Positions 51,802 through 60,728 of a stretch of DNA of 64,000 nucleotides are shown here, one piece after another. Source of the DNA: Acidimicrobium ferrooxidans DSM 10331. Lineage in GTDB: Bacteria; Actinomycetota; Acidimicrobiia; Acidimicrobiales; Acidimicrobiaceae. Where the stretch lies: contig NC_013124.1 of the NCBI RefSeq assembly GCF_000023265.1, forward strand, positions 806,001 to 870,000, given 5' to 3'. Within the stretch, counting starts at the first letter, position 1. Each line of letters begins with the position of its first letter. The notes below the pieces were generated by a model, which saw nothing but the letters and a program-made list of their open reading frames with translations, was not told where the DNA came from and searched no databases. The position numbers and the translations under genes are program-made.

Positions 51802-51811
51802 ACGAGCCTCC

Positions 51812-52513
51812 TCAGGTAACTGTGGCCCCGACCAGGTGACCAATCCCAAAGGTGACGGCGGCGGCCAACGCGGCGAGGGCAAGCTGTCGAAGGGCACTCG
51901 AGACGACCGGCCGAGCCGACAACGCTCCGAGCGCGCCCCCGAGGCCGAGAGCCGCGAGACCGGCGAGCCCGATCGAGAGTCCCGTCGCGAGGGTGCCCTG
52001 CGTGAAGATCCAGGGAACGAGCGGTACGGCTGCACCGAGGGAGAACAGCGCGAACGATGCGAGCGCCGCCTGGACGGGAGATCCGGTGGCTTCGGGAGCG
52101 ACGCCGAGCTCCTCTTGGGCGTGAATGCGCAGGGCTACGTCGGGATCGCGCATGAGATAGCCCGCGACGGCGGCGGCGAGATCGCTCGGGACGCCACGCT
52201 GCTCGTAGAGCTGCTGGAGCTCGAGTGTCTCGGCTTCGGGTCGATGACGGATCTCGGTGCGTTCCACGTCGAGTTCGCGCTCGAGGAGTTCACGCTGCGC
52301 ACGCATCGACACGTATTCACCAATGCCCATGGAGAACGCCCCGGCCACGAGGCCGGCGATACCGGTGAGGAGCACCGTGTGCCCTGCGTGGGAAGCCCCG
52401 AGGACGCCCAGGATCAACGCAACGTTGGTCAAGAGACCGTCGGAAGCTCCGAACACCGCAGCTCTCGCGCCGCCACCGGTGACGTCGCGGTGCTCGACGT
52501 GGTGTGCCTCCAT
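51812..52513 (-). CDS. VIT1/CCC1-family transporter
   Basis: A 233-residue membrane protein of the vacuolar iron transporter type. The first helices have AAVFGASDGLLTNVALILG and LVAGAFSMGIGEYVSMRAQRE, followed by a charged cytosolic metal-binding domain (ERTEIRHRPEAETLELQQLY) and three C-terminal helices. The family exports Fe2+ or Mn2+ in exchange for protons. ATG 52513 lies 8 nt after TAGCCT, with AGGAG in between, so it may use either mode of initiation. It converges with the nitroreductase-like gene. Confidence 0.87.
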   Translation of the reverse strand: MEAHHVEHRDVTGGGARAAVFGASDGLLTNVALILGVLGASHAGHTVLLTGIAGLVAGAFSMGIGEYVSMRAQRELLERELDVERTEIRHRPEAETLELQQLYEQRGVPSDLAAAVAGYLMRDPDVALRIHAQEELGVAPEATGSPVQAALASFALFSLGAAVPLVPWIFTQGTLATGLSIGLAGLAALGLGGALGALSARPVVSSALRQLALAALAAAVTFGIGHLVGATVT

Positions 52514-52521
52514 AGCTCCTG

Positions 52522-52527
52522 AGGCTA
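52522..52527 (-). promoter_or_regulatory. Candidate -10 (TAGCCT) for the VIT-family gene
   Basis: TAGCCT on the minus strand is followed by CAGGAGCT (8 nt) and the ATG at 52513. The AGGAG inside the spacer could also be a ribosome site from a promoter further upstream. Confidence 0.45.
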
Positions 52528-52566
52528 GCCGCGGAGGCCGAGTTCGCCGAGCGATTCGTGCCGCGG

Positions 52567-52572
52567 TAGGCT
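52567..52572 (+). promoter_or_regulatory. Candidate -10 (TAGGCT), leaderless, for the small membrane protein
   Basis: TAGGCT is followed by GGGCGT (6 nt) and ATG 52579. Confidence 0.6.
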
Positions 52573-52578
52573 GGGCGT

Positions 52579-52950
52579 ATGCGTGAACTGAAGCTGATCG
52601 ATCGGTCGCAACCTCAGACGCTGGTGATCGCGTCGATCTTGCTGTATCTGAACGCCTTGTTCACGCTGTTCGAGATGCTGTTCGTGGGGCTCTCGCCGCT
52701 CGAGCTGTTGACCATGGTGGTGCTCCCGATCGTGGGCGCGTACGGAATCGCGAACTCTCGGCGCATCGGCTACTACCTCGCGATCGCGGCTGCCGCGATC
52801 CCGTTGCTGACCTACCTCTACTTCGGCATCCTCGGCGGGATCGGAACCATCCTGTCCTCCGGCGTGATCATCATCATCTTTGCGATCGTCCCGTTCGCTC
52901 TGTTGCTGCACCCGATGTCGCGTGAGTATCAGCGCGTCTGGTTCCACTAG
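52579..52950 (+). CDS. Small four-helix membrane protein of unknown function
   Basis: A 123-residue hydrophobic protein with about four transmembrane helices between residues 13 and 112 and short charged ends. I do not recognise a family. The clean TAGGCT-6-ATG start and hydrophobicity pattern support a real gene. A weak inverted repeat (GGCGCC at 52959 and 52972) follows the stop. Confidence 0.78.
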   Translation: MRELKLIDRSQPQTLVIASILLYLNALFTLFEMLFVGLSPLELLTMVVLPIVGAYGIANSRRIGYYLAIAAAAIPLLTYLYFGILGGIGTILSSGVIIIIFAIVPFALLLHPMSREYQRVWFH

Positions 52951-53217
52951 TCCTCTTCGGCGCCCCTCGCTGGCGCCATGTGAGGCCGACGAGGCGTCCG
53001 TAGCCTCTGTCTGCGTACCGACGGGTGGGGGCGCCGGCTCGTGGTGCATTCGACGGTGTCTCTTCACAGGCCGCTGGTCACGGGCAGCCGTGCAGCCCCG
53101 CGCGCATGCTTGGCGTGCCTTCCCACCTGACGCGAGCGTGGCGGTAGCGCGATGAGCCCCGACGGACGGCTTCGCCGAGCTCGGCTGGTGGCCTCGAGGG
53201 CGTTGGATGGCCGCGGT
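52951..53217. other. 267-bp convergent intergenic region
   Basis: No recognised gene. GGCGCC arms at 52959-52964 and 52972-52977 with a 7-nt loop could be a weak terminator for the membrane-protein gene; the rest shows nothing I can name. Confidence 0.45.
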
Positions 53218-54339
53218 CTACGGCGCCGCGGAGCGATCGACGGGCGGTGGGAGGGCGGCCTGGGTGGCGCCGCGTGGCGTCCGCTCGCCGTCGGCGCTCT
53301 CGGCACCCTCGACGATCTCGGCGCGCAGGCGTGGCAGGCACCACGGATAGGTGCGCTGCAGGTAGGCGATCAGCCGCTCACGAACTTCGCACTGGAGATT
53401 CCACGACGCCGTGGAGTCCCGGGCGCTCATGAGGAGGCGCAGCTGCATCGTGGACGTCCCGAGGCTCGTGACCTGGAGGCGTGCGGTCTTGCCGTCCCAG
53501 TCGGGAGAGTCAGCCACGATGTGGAGGAACGCCTCGCGAATGGCGTCGACGGGAGCGGTGTAGTCGACCTCGACGTGCACCCATCCGAGGATGTCGGCGG
53601 TGGTCTTCGTCCAGTTCTCGAAGGCGTTGGAGGTGAAGTACGAGATCGGGAGCACGAGGCGGCGCAGGTCCCAGACCCGGACCACCACGTAGGTCAGGTT
53701 GATCTCTTCGATCCGACCCCAGTGGCCGTCCACGACGACGACGTCGTCGAGGCGGATCGGCTGGGCAAGCGCAATCTGGATGCCCGCGATGACGTTGGAG
53801 GCGATCGGTCGCGACGCGACGCCGGCGACGAGGGAGACGATGCCAGCGCTGGCGAGGAGGCCGGCTCCGGCGATGCGAACGCTCGGGAACGAGAACAGGG
53901 CAAGGGCCAGTGCAACGATGACGATCACGACGAGGAGGATCCGGCGGAAGACGCGCAGCTGCGTCTGGAGGCGGCGGGCTCGAAGGTTGTCCGGACCCTC
54001 GATGTGGTAGTGGTACAAGATGGCGTCTTCGGCGGCTTCGAGCAGGCGAGCGAGGGCCCAGGTTCCGACCGCATCGAGTGCGAGTTCGATCCCGTGGGTG
54101 AGGTCGCCGATGGTGGCACCGGGCAAGCGCAGCGAGCGCACCACCATGGCCATGGCGAGGAGCGGGATCCCGGAGCGCACCGGTCCGATGAGTCGGCGCA
54201 GCGCGGCGGTGCGCACGCTGTTCGGGTGCCGACGGTTGACGACCCGGGTGATGCGCACGAGGGCAGCAGCGATGACGAGCCCCACGACGGTGGCGGCACC
54301 GAGCGACGGTAGGATCACCAACAGCTGGTGGGCGATGCT
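53218..54339 (-). CDS. MscS-family mechanosensitive channel
   Basis: Small-conductance mechanosensitive channel, 373 residues. The N-terminus has three or four membrane helices; the pore and beta-domain region reads IASNVIAGIQIALAQPIRLDD and VVVVDGHWGRIEEINLTYVV, then VLPISYFTSNAFENW. GTG 54339 has AAAGGAG 6 nt upstream; a longer frame to 54375 lacks such a site. The C-terminal ~20 residues are Pro/Ala-rich. Protects cells from osmotic down-shock. Confidence 0.9.
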   Translation of the reverse strand, partial: SIAHQLLVILPSLGAATVVGLVIAAALVRITRVVNRRHPNSVRTAALRRLIGPVRSGIPLLAMAMVVRSLRLPGATIGDLTHGIELALDAVGTWALARLLEAAEDAILYHYHIEGPDNLRARRLQTQLRVFRRILLVVIVIVALALALFSFPSVRIAGAGLLASAGIVSLVAGVASRPIASNVIAGIQIALAQPIRLDDVVVVDGHWGRIEEINLTYVVVRVWDLRRLVLPISYFTSNAFENWTKTTADILGWVHVEVDYTAPVDAIREAFLHIVADSPDWDGKTARLQVTSLGTSTMQLRLLMSARDSTASWNLQCEVRERLIAYLQRTYPWCLPRLRAEIVEGAESADGERTPRGATQAALPPPVDRSAAP

Positions 54340-54425
54340 CACGGCCTGCTCCTTTGGCTCGCACCTCGGCGGCATCAGGCTAGCGTTGGCATCACGGCTG
54401 ACGAGGCGGCTTCGGAGCGGCCTGC

Positions 54426-54431
54426 TACCAT
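54426..54431 (+). promoter_or_regulatory. Candidate -10 (TACCAT), leaderless, for the MaoC-like gene
   Basis: TACCAT is followed by CGGCTC (6 nt) and ATG 54438. Confidence 0.55.
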
Positions 54432-54437
54432 CGGCTC

Positions 54438-54899
54438 ATGGCGTCAACGTCTGTCGACTCGCTCGAAGCGCTCCACGGGCTCGTCGGTACCCATCTCGGC
54501 TACTCGGCCTGGTTGACGATCACTCAAGAGCGCATCGATCAGTTTGCCGAGGCCACAGGTGACCACCAATGGATCCATGTCGACCCAGTCCGAGCAGCGT
54601 CGGGACCGTTTGGGACCACGATTGCCCATGGCTACTTGACGCTGTCGCTGGTCTCGGCCTTGTTGCCGGAGGTGCTCGACGTACGAGGCGTCGGTATGGT
54701 GGTCAACTACGGCGCGAATCGCATCCGGTTTCCAGCGCCGGTGCCGGTCGGATCGCGGGTTCGGCTTGGGGCGGTGCTCGCGAGCTTGAGCGAAATTGCC
54801 GGCGGTGCGCAATCGCAGGTCGACGTCACGATCGAGGTCGAGGGATCGACCAAGCCTGCCTTGGTCGCCGAGATCTTGTTTCGCTACTACCAGGTCTGA
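54438..54899 (+). CDS. MaoC-like (R)-specific enoyl-CoA hydratase
   Basis: Single-hotdog protein of 153 residues. FAEATGDHQWIHVDP provides the catalytic Asp-x4-His pair of the MaoC/PhaJ family, and FGTTIAHGYLTLSLVSALLPE the following core helix. It hydrates trans-2-enoyl-CoA to the (R)-3-hydroxyacyl form. Leaderless start. It lies 33 bp before PPK2, which has its own promoter-like element, so co-transcription is optional. Confidence 0.9.
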   Translation: MASTSVDSLEALHGLVGTHLGYSAWLTITQERIDQFAEATGDHQWIHVDPVRAASGPFGTTIAHGYLTLSLVSALLPEVLDVRGVGMVVNYGANRIRFPAPVPVGSRVRLGAVLASLSEIAGGAQSQVDVTIEVEGSTKPALVAEILFRYYQV

Positions 54900-54919
54900 C
54901 GGGACACCGAGCCAGCAGC

Positions 54920-54925
54920 TAGGCT
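54920..54925 (+). promoter_or_regulatory. Candidate -10 (TAGGCT), leaderless, for PPK2
   Basis: TAGGCT is followed by 7 nt and GTG 54933; a GTG at 54927 is too close to be the start of a leaderless message. Confidence 0.55.
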
Positions 54926-54932
54926 CGTGTCC

Positions 54933-55787
54933 GTGAAGCGGCGCGTGCTCTCAGCTGCTCTCGCGGATGCGACCCTCGTGCCGCCTCGCCAGGGACGATC
55001 TGACCGTATCGACGGTGTCGATCTGGATCGCACCGAGGCCAAGCGCCTGCGTGCCTGGGCGACCCGTCACATCACGGCGCGGCAGGAGGCCTTGTGGGCC
55101 GAGGGGCGACGATCCCTCCTTGTGGTGCTCCAAGGGCTTGACACGGCGGGCAAGGACGGCACGACGCGAGCGGTGTTTCGCGGGGCCGATCCACAAGGCG
55201 TGCGGGTCGCCTCGTTCAAGGCTCCGACCGCACTCGAGCTTCGTCACGATTTCCTCTGGCGAGTGCACGAGGTCGCCCCAGCGGCCGGCGAGATCGTCGT
55301 CTTCAATCGGTCGCACTACGAAGACCTCATCGTGCCGTTGGCGAACGGGCAGCTCGACGACGCGGGACTCGACGAGCGTGTGGCCGCGATCGAGGCCTTT
55401 GAACGCCATCTCCTTGACTCGGCTACAGCGATCGTCAAGTTCTTCTTGGACGTCTCCTACGAGGTCCAGGGCGAGCGACTGTTGGCTCGGTTGGAGCGCC
55501 CGGAGAAGCACTGGAAGTTCTCTGAGGGTGACCTTGCCACGCGAGAGCGCTTCGGTCGGTTTCGGGCGGCCTACGACACCGTGCTGGCTCGGACCAGCTT
55601 CGACTTCGCACCGTGGCGTCGGATCCCGGCTGATCGTCGCTGGTATCGCAACGCGGTCGCGGCCGCCATCGTTGCCCACGTCCTCGAGGTGATGGATCCG
55701 GCGCCTCCGGCCGTGGCGATCGAGCATCTCCACCACATCGAGCACGTCTTGCGTTCCGAACTGGCGACGCCGGGAGCTGAGCCGTGA
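54933..55787 (+). CDS. ppk2: Polyphosphate kinase 2 family protein
   Basis: Single-domain PPK2 that exchanges phosphate between polyphosphate and nucleoside di- or monophosphates. The 284-residue product has Walker A VLQGLDTAGKDGTTRAVF, VFNRSHYEDLIVP and FFLDVSYEVQGERLLAR with the lid Arg. Class I-III cannot be set by eye. The start GTG 54933 follows TAGGCT by 7 nt. Its stop overlaps a small zinc-ribbon gene. Confidence 0.9.
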   Translation: MKRRVLSAALADATLVPPRQGRSDRIDGVDLDRTEAKRLRAWATRHITARQEALWAEGRRSLLVVLQGLDTAGKDGTTRAVFRGADPQGVRVASFKAPTALELRHDFLWRVHEVAPAAGEIVVFNRSHYEDLIVPLANGQLDDAGLDERVAAIEAFERHLLDSATAIVKFFLDVSYEVQGERLLARLERPEKHWKFSEGDLATRERFGRFRAAYDTVLARTSFDFAPWRRIPADRRWYRNAVAAAIVAHVLEVMDPAPPAVAIEHLHHIEHVLRSELATPGAEP

Positions 55788-55984
55788 TCGGGTTCGTCGT
55801 TCGCAACTGGTTCCGTGACTCGCTCGAGACCATGTTCGTGATCGCTATCGGTGGCATGGTGACCTCGGTCCTGCGCCAGGCCCGGCGTGGGAACCTGCCG
55901 ATCTATCGCTGCGAGGCCTGTGGCGGTGTGACGTCGCGTGCGTACGCGGTGTGTCGTCACTGCGGTGCGCCGGTGCGCTCCTGA
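55784..55984 (+). CDS. Small membrane-anchored zinc-ribbon protein
   Basis: A 66-residue protein with one hydrophobic segment (about 16-32, SLETMFVIAIGGMVTSVL) and a C-terminal zinc ribbon CEACGG-x-VTSRAYAVCRHCGA (two CxxC pairs). The GTG at 55784 overlaps the PPK2 stop, so the two are translated together. No family is recognised. It may tether or regulate a polyphosphate enzyme at the membrane; that is only a suggestion from coupling. Confidence 0.78.
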   Translation: MIGFVVRNWFRDSLETMFVIAIGGMVTSVLRQARRGNLPIYRCEACGGVTSRAYAVCRHCGAPVRS

Positions 55985-56023
55985 CCGTTGTGGCCGATGC
56001 GCAGGAATGCCACGCCGGGTGCG

Positions 56024-56029
56024 TAGGTT
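56024..56029 (+). promoter_or_regulatory. Candidate -10 (TAGGTT) for the menG operon
   Basis: TAGGTT lies 10 nt before ATG 56040, slightly longer than the spacing at other genes here. Confidence 0.4.
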
Positions 56030-56039
56030 GGCGGGTCTG

Positions 56040-56747
56040 ATGAGCCAACTGATCCCGCCCAAGTTCGAGTCGCCCGACGCAAAGTTGCGCGCGGTCGGCG
56101 CGATGTTCGATCGAGTCGCACCTCGCTACGACGCAGCCAATCGTGCGATGACGCTCGGACTCGATCTCAGGTGGCGTCGGCGTCTGCTGCGTGAGCTCGC
56201 CCTGGCCCCCGGTGCCCGCGTCCTGGATCTCGCCTGCGGTACGGGCGATTTCTTGCGCCTGCTCGCCGAGGAGGGTGCCGCGCCGATCGGCCTCGACCTC
56301 TCCGGTAGAATGTTGCGTGAAGTCCCTCCCCACTTCGATCGGGTCCAAGCCGCGGGTGAGTCGCTCCCGTTTCGCGATGAGAGCTTCGATGCTGTGGTGA
56401 CAGGGTTCGCTGTTCGAAACTTTGCGTCGCCAGAAGCGGTGTTCTCGGAGGTGGCACGGGTGCTACGACCGGGTGGAGCGCTCGGGATCATCGAGGTTGC
56501 CACTCCACACTGGAGGCCGGCTCGTGCCGTTCATGCGTGGTACTTCCAGCGCGTGGCGCCGATCATCGGCTGGGTTGTCGGTCGCGACCGTGAGGCGTAT
56601 CGGTATCTGCCCGCGTCGGTGGCGTTCTTGCCCGAGCCGTTCGCGTTCGCTCGCATGCTCGTCGAACGGGACTTCCTGCCGCCGAAGCGGATGCTGGTCG
56701 GCATGGGTGCTTCCCAGTTGCTCGTGACGCACAAGAGGCACGGATGA
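56040..56747 (+). CDS. menG: Demethylmenaquinone methyltransferase
   Basis: UbiE/MenG class I methyltransferase that adds the C2 methyl to demethylmenaquinone with SAM. The 235-residue product begins with the family-specific VGAMFDRVAPRYDAANRAMT, has the SAM motif VLDLACGTGDFLRLL and ends KRMLVGMGASQLLVTHK. The stop overlaps the menF start (ATGA), which supports menaquinone biosynthesis over ubiquinone. Confidence 0.93.
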   Translation: MSQLIPPKFESPDAKLRAVGAMFDRVAPRYDAANRAMTLGLDLRWRRRLLRELALAPGARVLDLACGTGDFLRLLAEEGAAPIGLDLSGRMLREVPPHFDRVQAAGESLPFRDESFDAVVTGFAVRNFASPEAVFSEVARVLRPGGALGIIEVATPHWRPARAVHAWYFQRVAPIIGWVVGRDREAYRYLPASVAFLPEPFAFARMLVERDFLPPKRMLVGMGASQLLVTHKRHG

Positions 56748-57898
56748 GGCAGCTCGTCGGCCTCCGCGAGGTGCGCTCGCTGGGAGGGATGCGGTCCCTC
56801 TACGGCATCATCCATCGGGCCGAGCAGCTCGGTCGGCCCTTCGAACTCGTGGAACTCGACGGTGGTATCGTGCTCGGACTCGGGGAGCCGAGGGTGGCCG
56901 AGTCCGGAGCTCCGGGTCCACGGTTCCATGCGCTCCGGTTCGGCGAGTCGACCCTCGGCCCTGGTCGCTGGTATCCCGTGGTCGTCGCGGCGGATTGGTC
57001 GCGCATCGCCGTGGTCGGCTACGAGGCCGAGGACGGCGCGTTCTCGAGCGAGCCTGCGGTCTGGGACATCGAGGAGCTTGCCTACGACCGAGCGCCGCTC
57101 GTCGGAGCGTTGATCGACCACGACCTCGCGGGTGCGCGAGCGCGCATCGAGGCGGCCATCGAAATGGTGCGCCAGGGCGCGCTGCGCAAGATCGTGGTTG
57201 CGAGTTGGGCGTGCTGGCAACCCTCGGAGCGTTTCTCGATCGCTGCGGCGGCATCACGCCTGAAGCGTGAGCACCCGCACGCGCACCTCTATGCGAGCCC
57301 CCACTGGGTCGGTGCGACCCCGGAGCTGCTCGCGAAGACGTCGGGGTCGTGGGCGCGTCTCGAGCCACTCGCGGGGACGGCGCGTCGGGGGGCGCAGGCA
57401 CGCCTGCTCGCGTCCCGCAAGGACCGGCTCGAGCACGAGCTGATGGTCCAGCAGCTCATCGAGGATCTCGCTCAGGTGGCCAAGGAGCTGAAGCGCCCCA
57501 GCGCGCCGTTGCTCTTCGATGCCGGCCCGTTTGTGCATCTCGCGACACCCATCGCGGCCACGCTCCTGCCAGGTCTCGGTTACGCCGACCTGCTCGCGGC
57601 GATCGTCCCGACCGCAGCGGTCGGTGGTGTCCCGCGTCCGGTCGCTGCTGACCTCCTCGCCACGTGGGAGCCGTGGCGAGGGCAGTACGGAGGCGCCGTC
57701 GGCGTGAGCGATCCGTCTGGTGACGGCGAGTTCTACCTCTCGATCCGAGGTGCGACGATCGACGACGGCGGGTGCGTCCGCGTCGCAGCCGGCGGAGGAG
57801 TCGTCGAGAGCTCCTCGGTCGATGGCGAACTCGCCGAGACCGTCGCGAAAATCAATGCCGTCGCTGGCGTGTTGGGCGCCGCCACCTTGTATGCCTGA
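56744..57898 (+). CDS. menF: Isochorismate synthase
   Basis: Chorismate-utilising enzyme that makes isochorismate, the first committed step of menaquinone biosynthesis. The 384-residue product has LRKIVVASW with the general-base Lys, [33 protein letters not shown] and [20 protein letters not shown] 56744 overlaps the menG stop; its own stop overlaps the uvrA start by 8 bp. Siderophore isochorismate synthases look similar, but the menG neighbour favours MenF. Confidence 0.9.
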   Translation: MRQLVGLREVRSLGGMRSLYGIIHRAEQLGRPFELVELDGGIVLGLGEPRVAESGAPGPRFHALRFGESTLGPGRWYPVVVAADWSRIAVVGYEAEDGAFSSEPAVWDIEELAYDRAPLVGALIDHDLAGARARIEAAIEMVRQGALRKIVVASWACWQPSERFSIAAAASRLKREHPHAHLYASPHWVGATPELLAKTSGSWARLEPLAGTARRGAQARLLASRKDRLEHELMVQQLIEDLAQVAKELKRPSAPLLFDAGPFVHLATPIAATLLPGLGYADLLAAIVPTAAVGGVPRPVAADLLATWEPWRGQYGGAVGVSDPSGDGEFYLSIRGATIDDGGCVRVAAGGGVVESSSVDGELAETVAKINAVAGVLGAATLYA

Positions 57899-60728
57899 GT
57901 GGATCCGCGTTCGCGGCGCGCGAGAGCACAACCTCCAGAACGTCTCGGTGGACGTGCCACGCGATCGTCTCGTGGTCATCACGGGTCTGTCGGGCTCGGG
58001 CAAGAGTTCGCTCGCGTTCGACACGATCTTCGCCGAGGGACAGCGTCGCTACGTCGAGTCGCTGTCGTCGTATGCCCGGCAGTTCCTCGGTCTCATGGAG
58101 AAGCCCGACGTCGATGTCATCGATGGGCTCTCACCTGCCATCGCGATCGACCAGAAGTCGGCTTCGCACAATCCCCGCTCGACCGTCGCGACCGTCACGG
58201 AGATCTACGACTACCTGCGTTTGCTCTACGCGCGCGTCGGTCATCCCCACTGCCCATCGTGCGGACGTGAGGTGAGCCGGCAGACGCCCCAGGACATCGT
58301 GGACTGGGTCCTCGCACGTTATGAGAACAGGCGTTTGCTGGTCGTGGCGCCGCTCGTTCGCGGCCGCAAGGGAACCTACGACGAGCTGCTCGACCGACTG
58401 GCGCGCGAGGGATGGTCGCGCGTGCTCGTGGACGGGGTGCTGTGGTCGCTCGACGACCGAGGCTCCATCAACCTGGCGCGCTACGAGGCGCACACCATCG
58501 CGGTGGTCGTCGACCGGATCGTGCCCAAGTCCGCCGACCGCCAGCGTCTGACCGAGTCGGTGGAGACGGCGCTCAAGGCCGCTGGCGGCGTCGTCGAGGT
58601 CGTGCCGGTCGGCGACGACGGCGAGCTCGGAGCGGGCGAGCGCTTCTCCGAGACGCTCGCCTGTGCCGTCTGCGGCATCTCGCTGGGCGAGCTCGAACCT
58701 CGGAGCTTCTCGTTCAACAGCCCCTTCGGTGCCTGTCCGGCTTGTGGGGGGCTCGGGGTCCGCTTCGTCGTCGACGAGGATCTCGTCATGCCCGACCCGA
58801 ATCGCTCGGTCCTCCAGGGCGGCGTCGTCGCGCTCGGGACGCTGCGGGCCGATCTCGTTCGTCGGCAGATGGAGCGCGCCCTGCGCGCCGCGGGTTTCTC
58901 GCTCTCGACTCCGGTCGGCAAGCTTCCCGAGGCGGCCCGACGCCTCATCCTCGAGGGCGCTTCCGAGCCGATCGAGGAGCGCTGGGTCGATCGTGCCGGT
59001 CGTGAGCGCAGGGCCCAGGTGACGTTCCAGGGCGTCGCCGCCTTCCTCGAGCGACGGCGGAGCGAGGCCGAGTCGGAGGTGGCTCGTCAGCTCGCCGAGA
59101 GCTTCATGCGTGAGGTGCCGTGCGATGCCTGCGGCGGCACCCGGTTGCGGCCAGAGGCCCGGAGCGTGACCGTCGATGGGGTGAGCCTCGACACGCTCGT
59201 CAACGCCTCGATCCGCCGTGCGGTCGAGGTGGTGGATGCGATGCGCTTCGGGGAGCGCGAGGCGACCATCGCCACCCCTGTGCTGCGCGAGATTCGCGCA
59301 CGGCTGCAGTTCCTCTGCGACGTGGGGCTCGACTACCTGACGCTCGGTCGGGCGGCGAGAACGCTGTCGGGCGGGGAGGCCCAGCGCATCCGGCTTGCCT
59401 CGCAGATCGGCTCGGGCCTCGCCGGGGTGCTCTACGTGCTCGACGAGCCGTCGATCGGGCTCCACCAGCGGGACAATCGACGCTTGATCGACACGCTGGT
59501 GCACCTACGGGATCTCGGCAACACGGTGATCGTCGTCGAGCACGACGAGGAGACGATTCGCGCCGCGGACTGGGTGGTCGATGTCGGACCGGGCGCGGGC
59601 GAGCACGGCGGCACGATCGTGCACGCCGGCACGGTCGCCGAACTCGAGACGGTCGAGTCCTCCCTCACCGGTGCCTACCTCTCGGGGCGCCGTGCGATCG
59701 ACGTGCCGGTGGCTCGGCGCATGCCCGAGCGGGGATGGTTGCGGGTGCTGGGCGCTCGCGAGCACAACCTGGCCGACATCGACGCTGCGTTCCCGATCGG
59801 CCTTTTGACCTGTGTGACCGGGGTATCGGGGTCGGGCAAGTCGACGTTGGTGAACGAGATCTTGTTCCGGGCACTCAGGGCGCAGCTGCACCGCTCGCAC
59901 GACGTCCCCGGTCGCCACAAGGCCATCGAGGGCATCGAACTCGTCGACAAGGTGATCGACATCGATCAGGCACCGATCGGCCGCACCCCGCGCTCGAATC
60001 CTGCGACCTACACCGGTCTGTTCGACCACGTTCGCCGTCTCTTCGCCGAGACACCCGAAGCGCGGGCTCGTGGCTATCGACCAGGTCGCTTCTCGTTCAA
60101 CGTCAAGGGGGGGCGCTGCGAGGCGTGCCAAGGCGAGGGAACGGTTCGCATCGAGATGAACTTCCTCGCCGACGTGTACGTGACCTGCGATGTCTGTGGC
60201 GGCTCGCGCTACAACCGTGACACCCTGGAGATCCGCTACCGTGGGCTCACCATCGCCGACGTGCTCGCGCTCTCGGTCGAGGAGGCGTTGGCGTTCTTCG
60301 CGAAGCAGCCGGCGATCGCGCGCCACCTCACGACGCTGGCCGAGGTGGGACTTGGTTACGTCCGTCTCGGTCAGGCGGCCACGACCCTTTCGGGCGGCGA
60401 GGCCCAGCGCGTCAAGCTCGCAACCGAACTCGCGCGGCGAGCGACCGGGCGAACGGTCTACATCCTCGACGAGCCGACGACGGGACTGCACTTCGAGGAC
60501 GTGCGCAGCTTGCTCGGGGTGCTGCACTCGCTGGTGGATCAGGGCAACACGGTGATCGTGATCGAGCACAACCTCGACGTGATCAAGACGGCCGACTGGA
60601 TCATCGATCTCGGACCCGAAGGTGGCAGTGGCGGCGGCACCGTCGTGGCGCAGGGTACGCCGGAGGACGTGGCCCAGGTGCCCAGCTCGCACACGGGGGC
60701 CTTCCTCGCTCCGTTGCTTGGGCGATGA
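57891..60728 (+). CDS. uvrA: Excinuclease ABC subunit A
   Basis: Damage-recognition ATPase of nucleotide excision repair, 945 residues. Two ABC modules: Walker [14 protein letters not shown] and [13 protein letters not shown], each with an LSGGEAQR signature (RIRLASQI and RVKLATEL). Zinc-binding Cys sets are CPSC, CAVC with CPAC, and CEAC with CDVC. ATG 57891 matches the usual N-terminus ([13 protein letters not shown]) and overlaps menF by 8 bp. The stop overlaps uvrC. Confidence 0.96.
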   Translation: MPEWIRVRGAREHNLQNVSVDVPRDRLVVITGLSGSGKSSLAFDTIFAEGQRRYVESLSSYARQFLGLMEKPDVDVIDGLSPAIAIDQKSASHNPRSTVATVTEIYDYLRLLYARVGHPHCPSCGREVSRQTPQDIVDWVLARYENRRLLVVAPLVRGRKGTYDELLDRLAREGWSRVLVDGVLWSLDDRGSINLARYEAHTIAVVVDRIVPKSADRQRLTESVETALKAAGGVVEVVPVGDDGELGAGERFSETLACAVCGISLGELEPRSFSFNSPFGACPACGGLGVRFVVDEDLVMPDPNRSVLQGGVVALGTLRADLVRRQMERALRAAGFSLSTPVGKLPEAARRLILEGASEPIEERWVDRAGRERRAQVTFQGVAAFLERRRSEAESEVARQLAESFMREVPCDACGGTRLRPEARSVTVDGVSLDTLVNASIRRAVEVVDAMRFGEREATIATPVLREIRARLQFLCDVGLDYLTLGRAARTLSGGEAQRIRLASQIGSGLAGVLYVLDEPSIGLHQRDNRRLIDTLVHLRDLGNTVIVVEHDEETIRAADWVVDVGPGAGEHGGTIVHAGTVAELETVESSLTGAYLSGRRAIDVPVARRMPERGWLRVLGAREHNLADIDAAFPIGLLTCVTGVSGSGKSTLVNEILFRALRAQLHRSHDVPGRHKAIEGIELVDKVIDIDQAPIGRTPRSNPATYTGLFDHVRRLFAETPEARARGYRPGRFSFNVKGGRCEACQGEGTVRIEMNFLADVYVTCDVCGGSRYNRDTLEIRYRGLTIADVLALSVEEALAFFAKQPAIARHLTTLAEVGLGYVRLGQAATTLSGGEAQRVKLATELARRATGRTVYILDEPTTGLHFEDVRSLLGVLHSLVDQGNTVIVIEHNLDVIKTADWIIDLGPEGGSGGGTVVAQGTPEDVAQVPSSHTGAFLAPLLGR

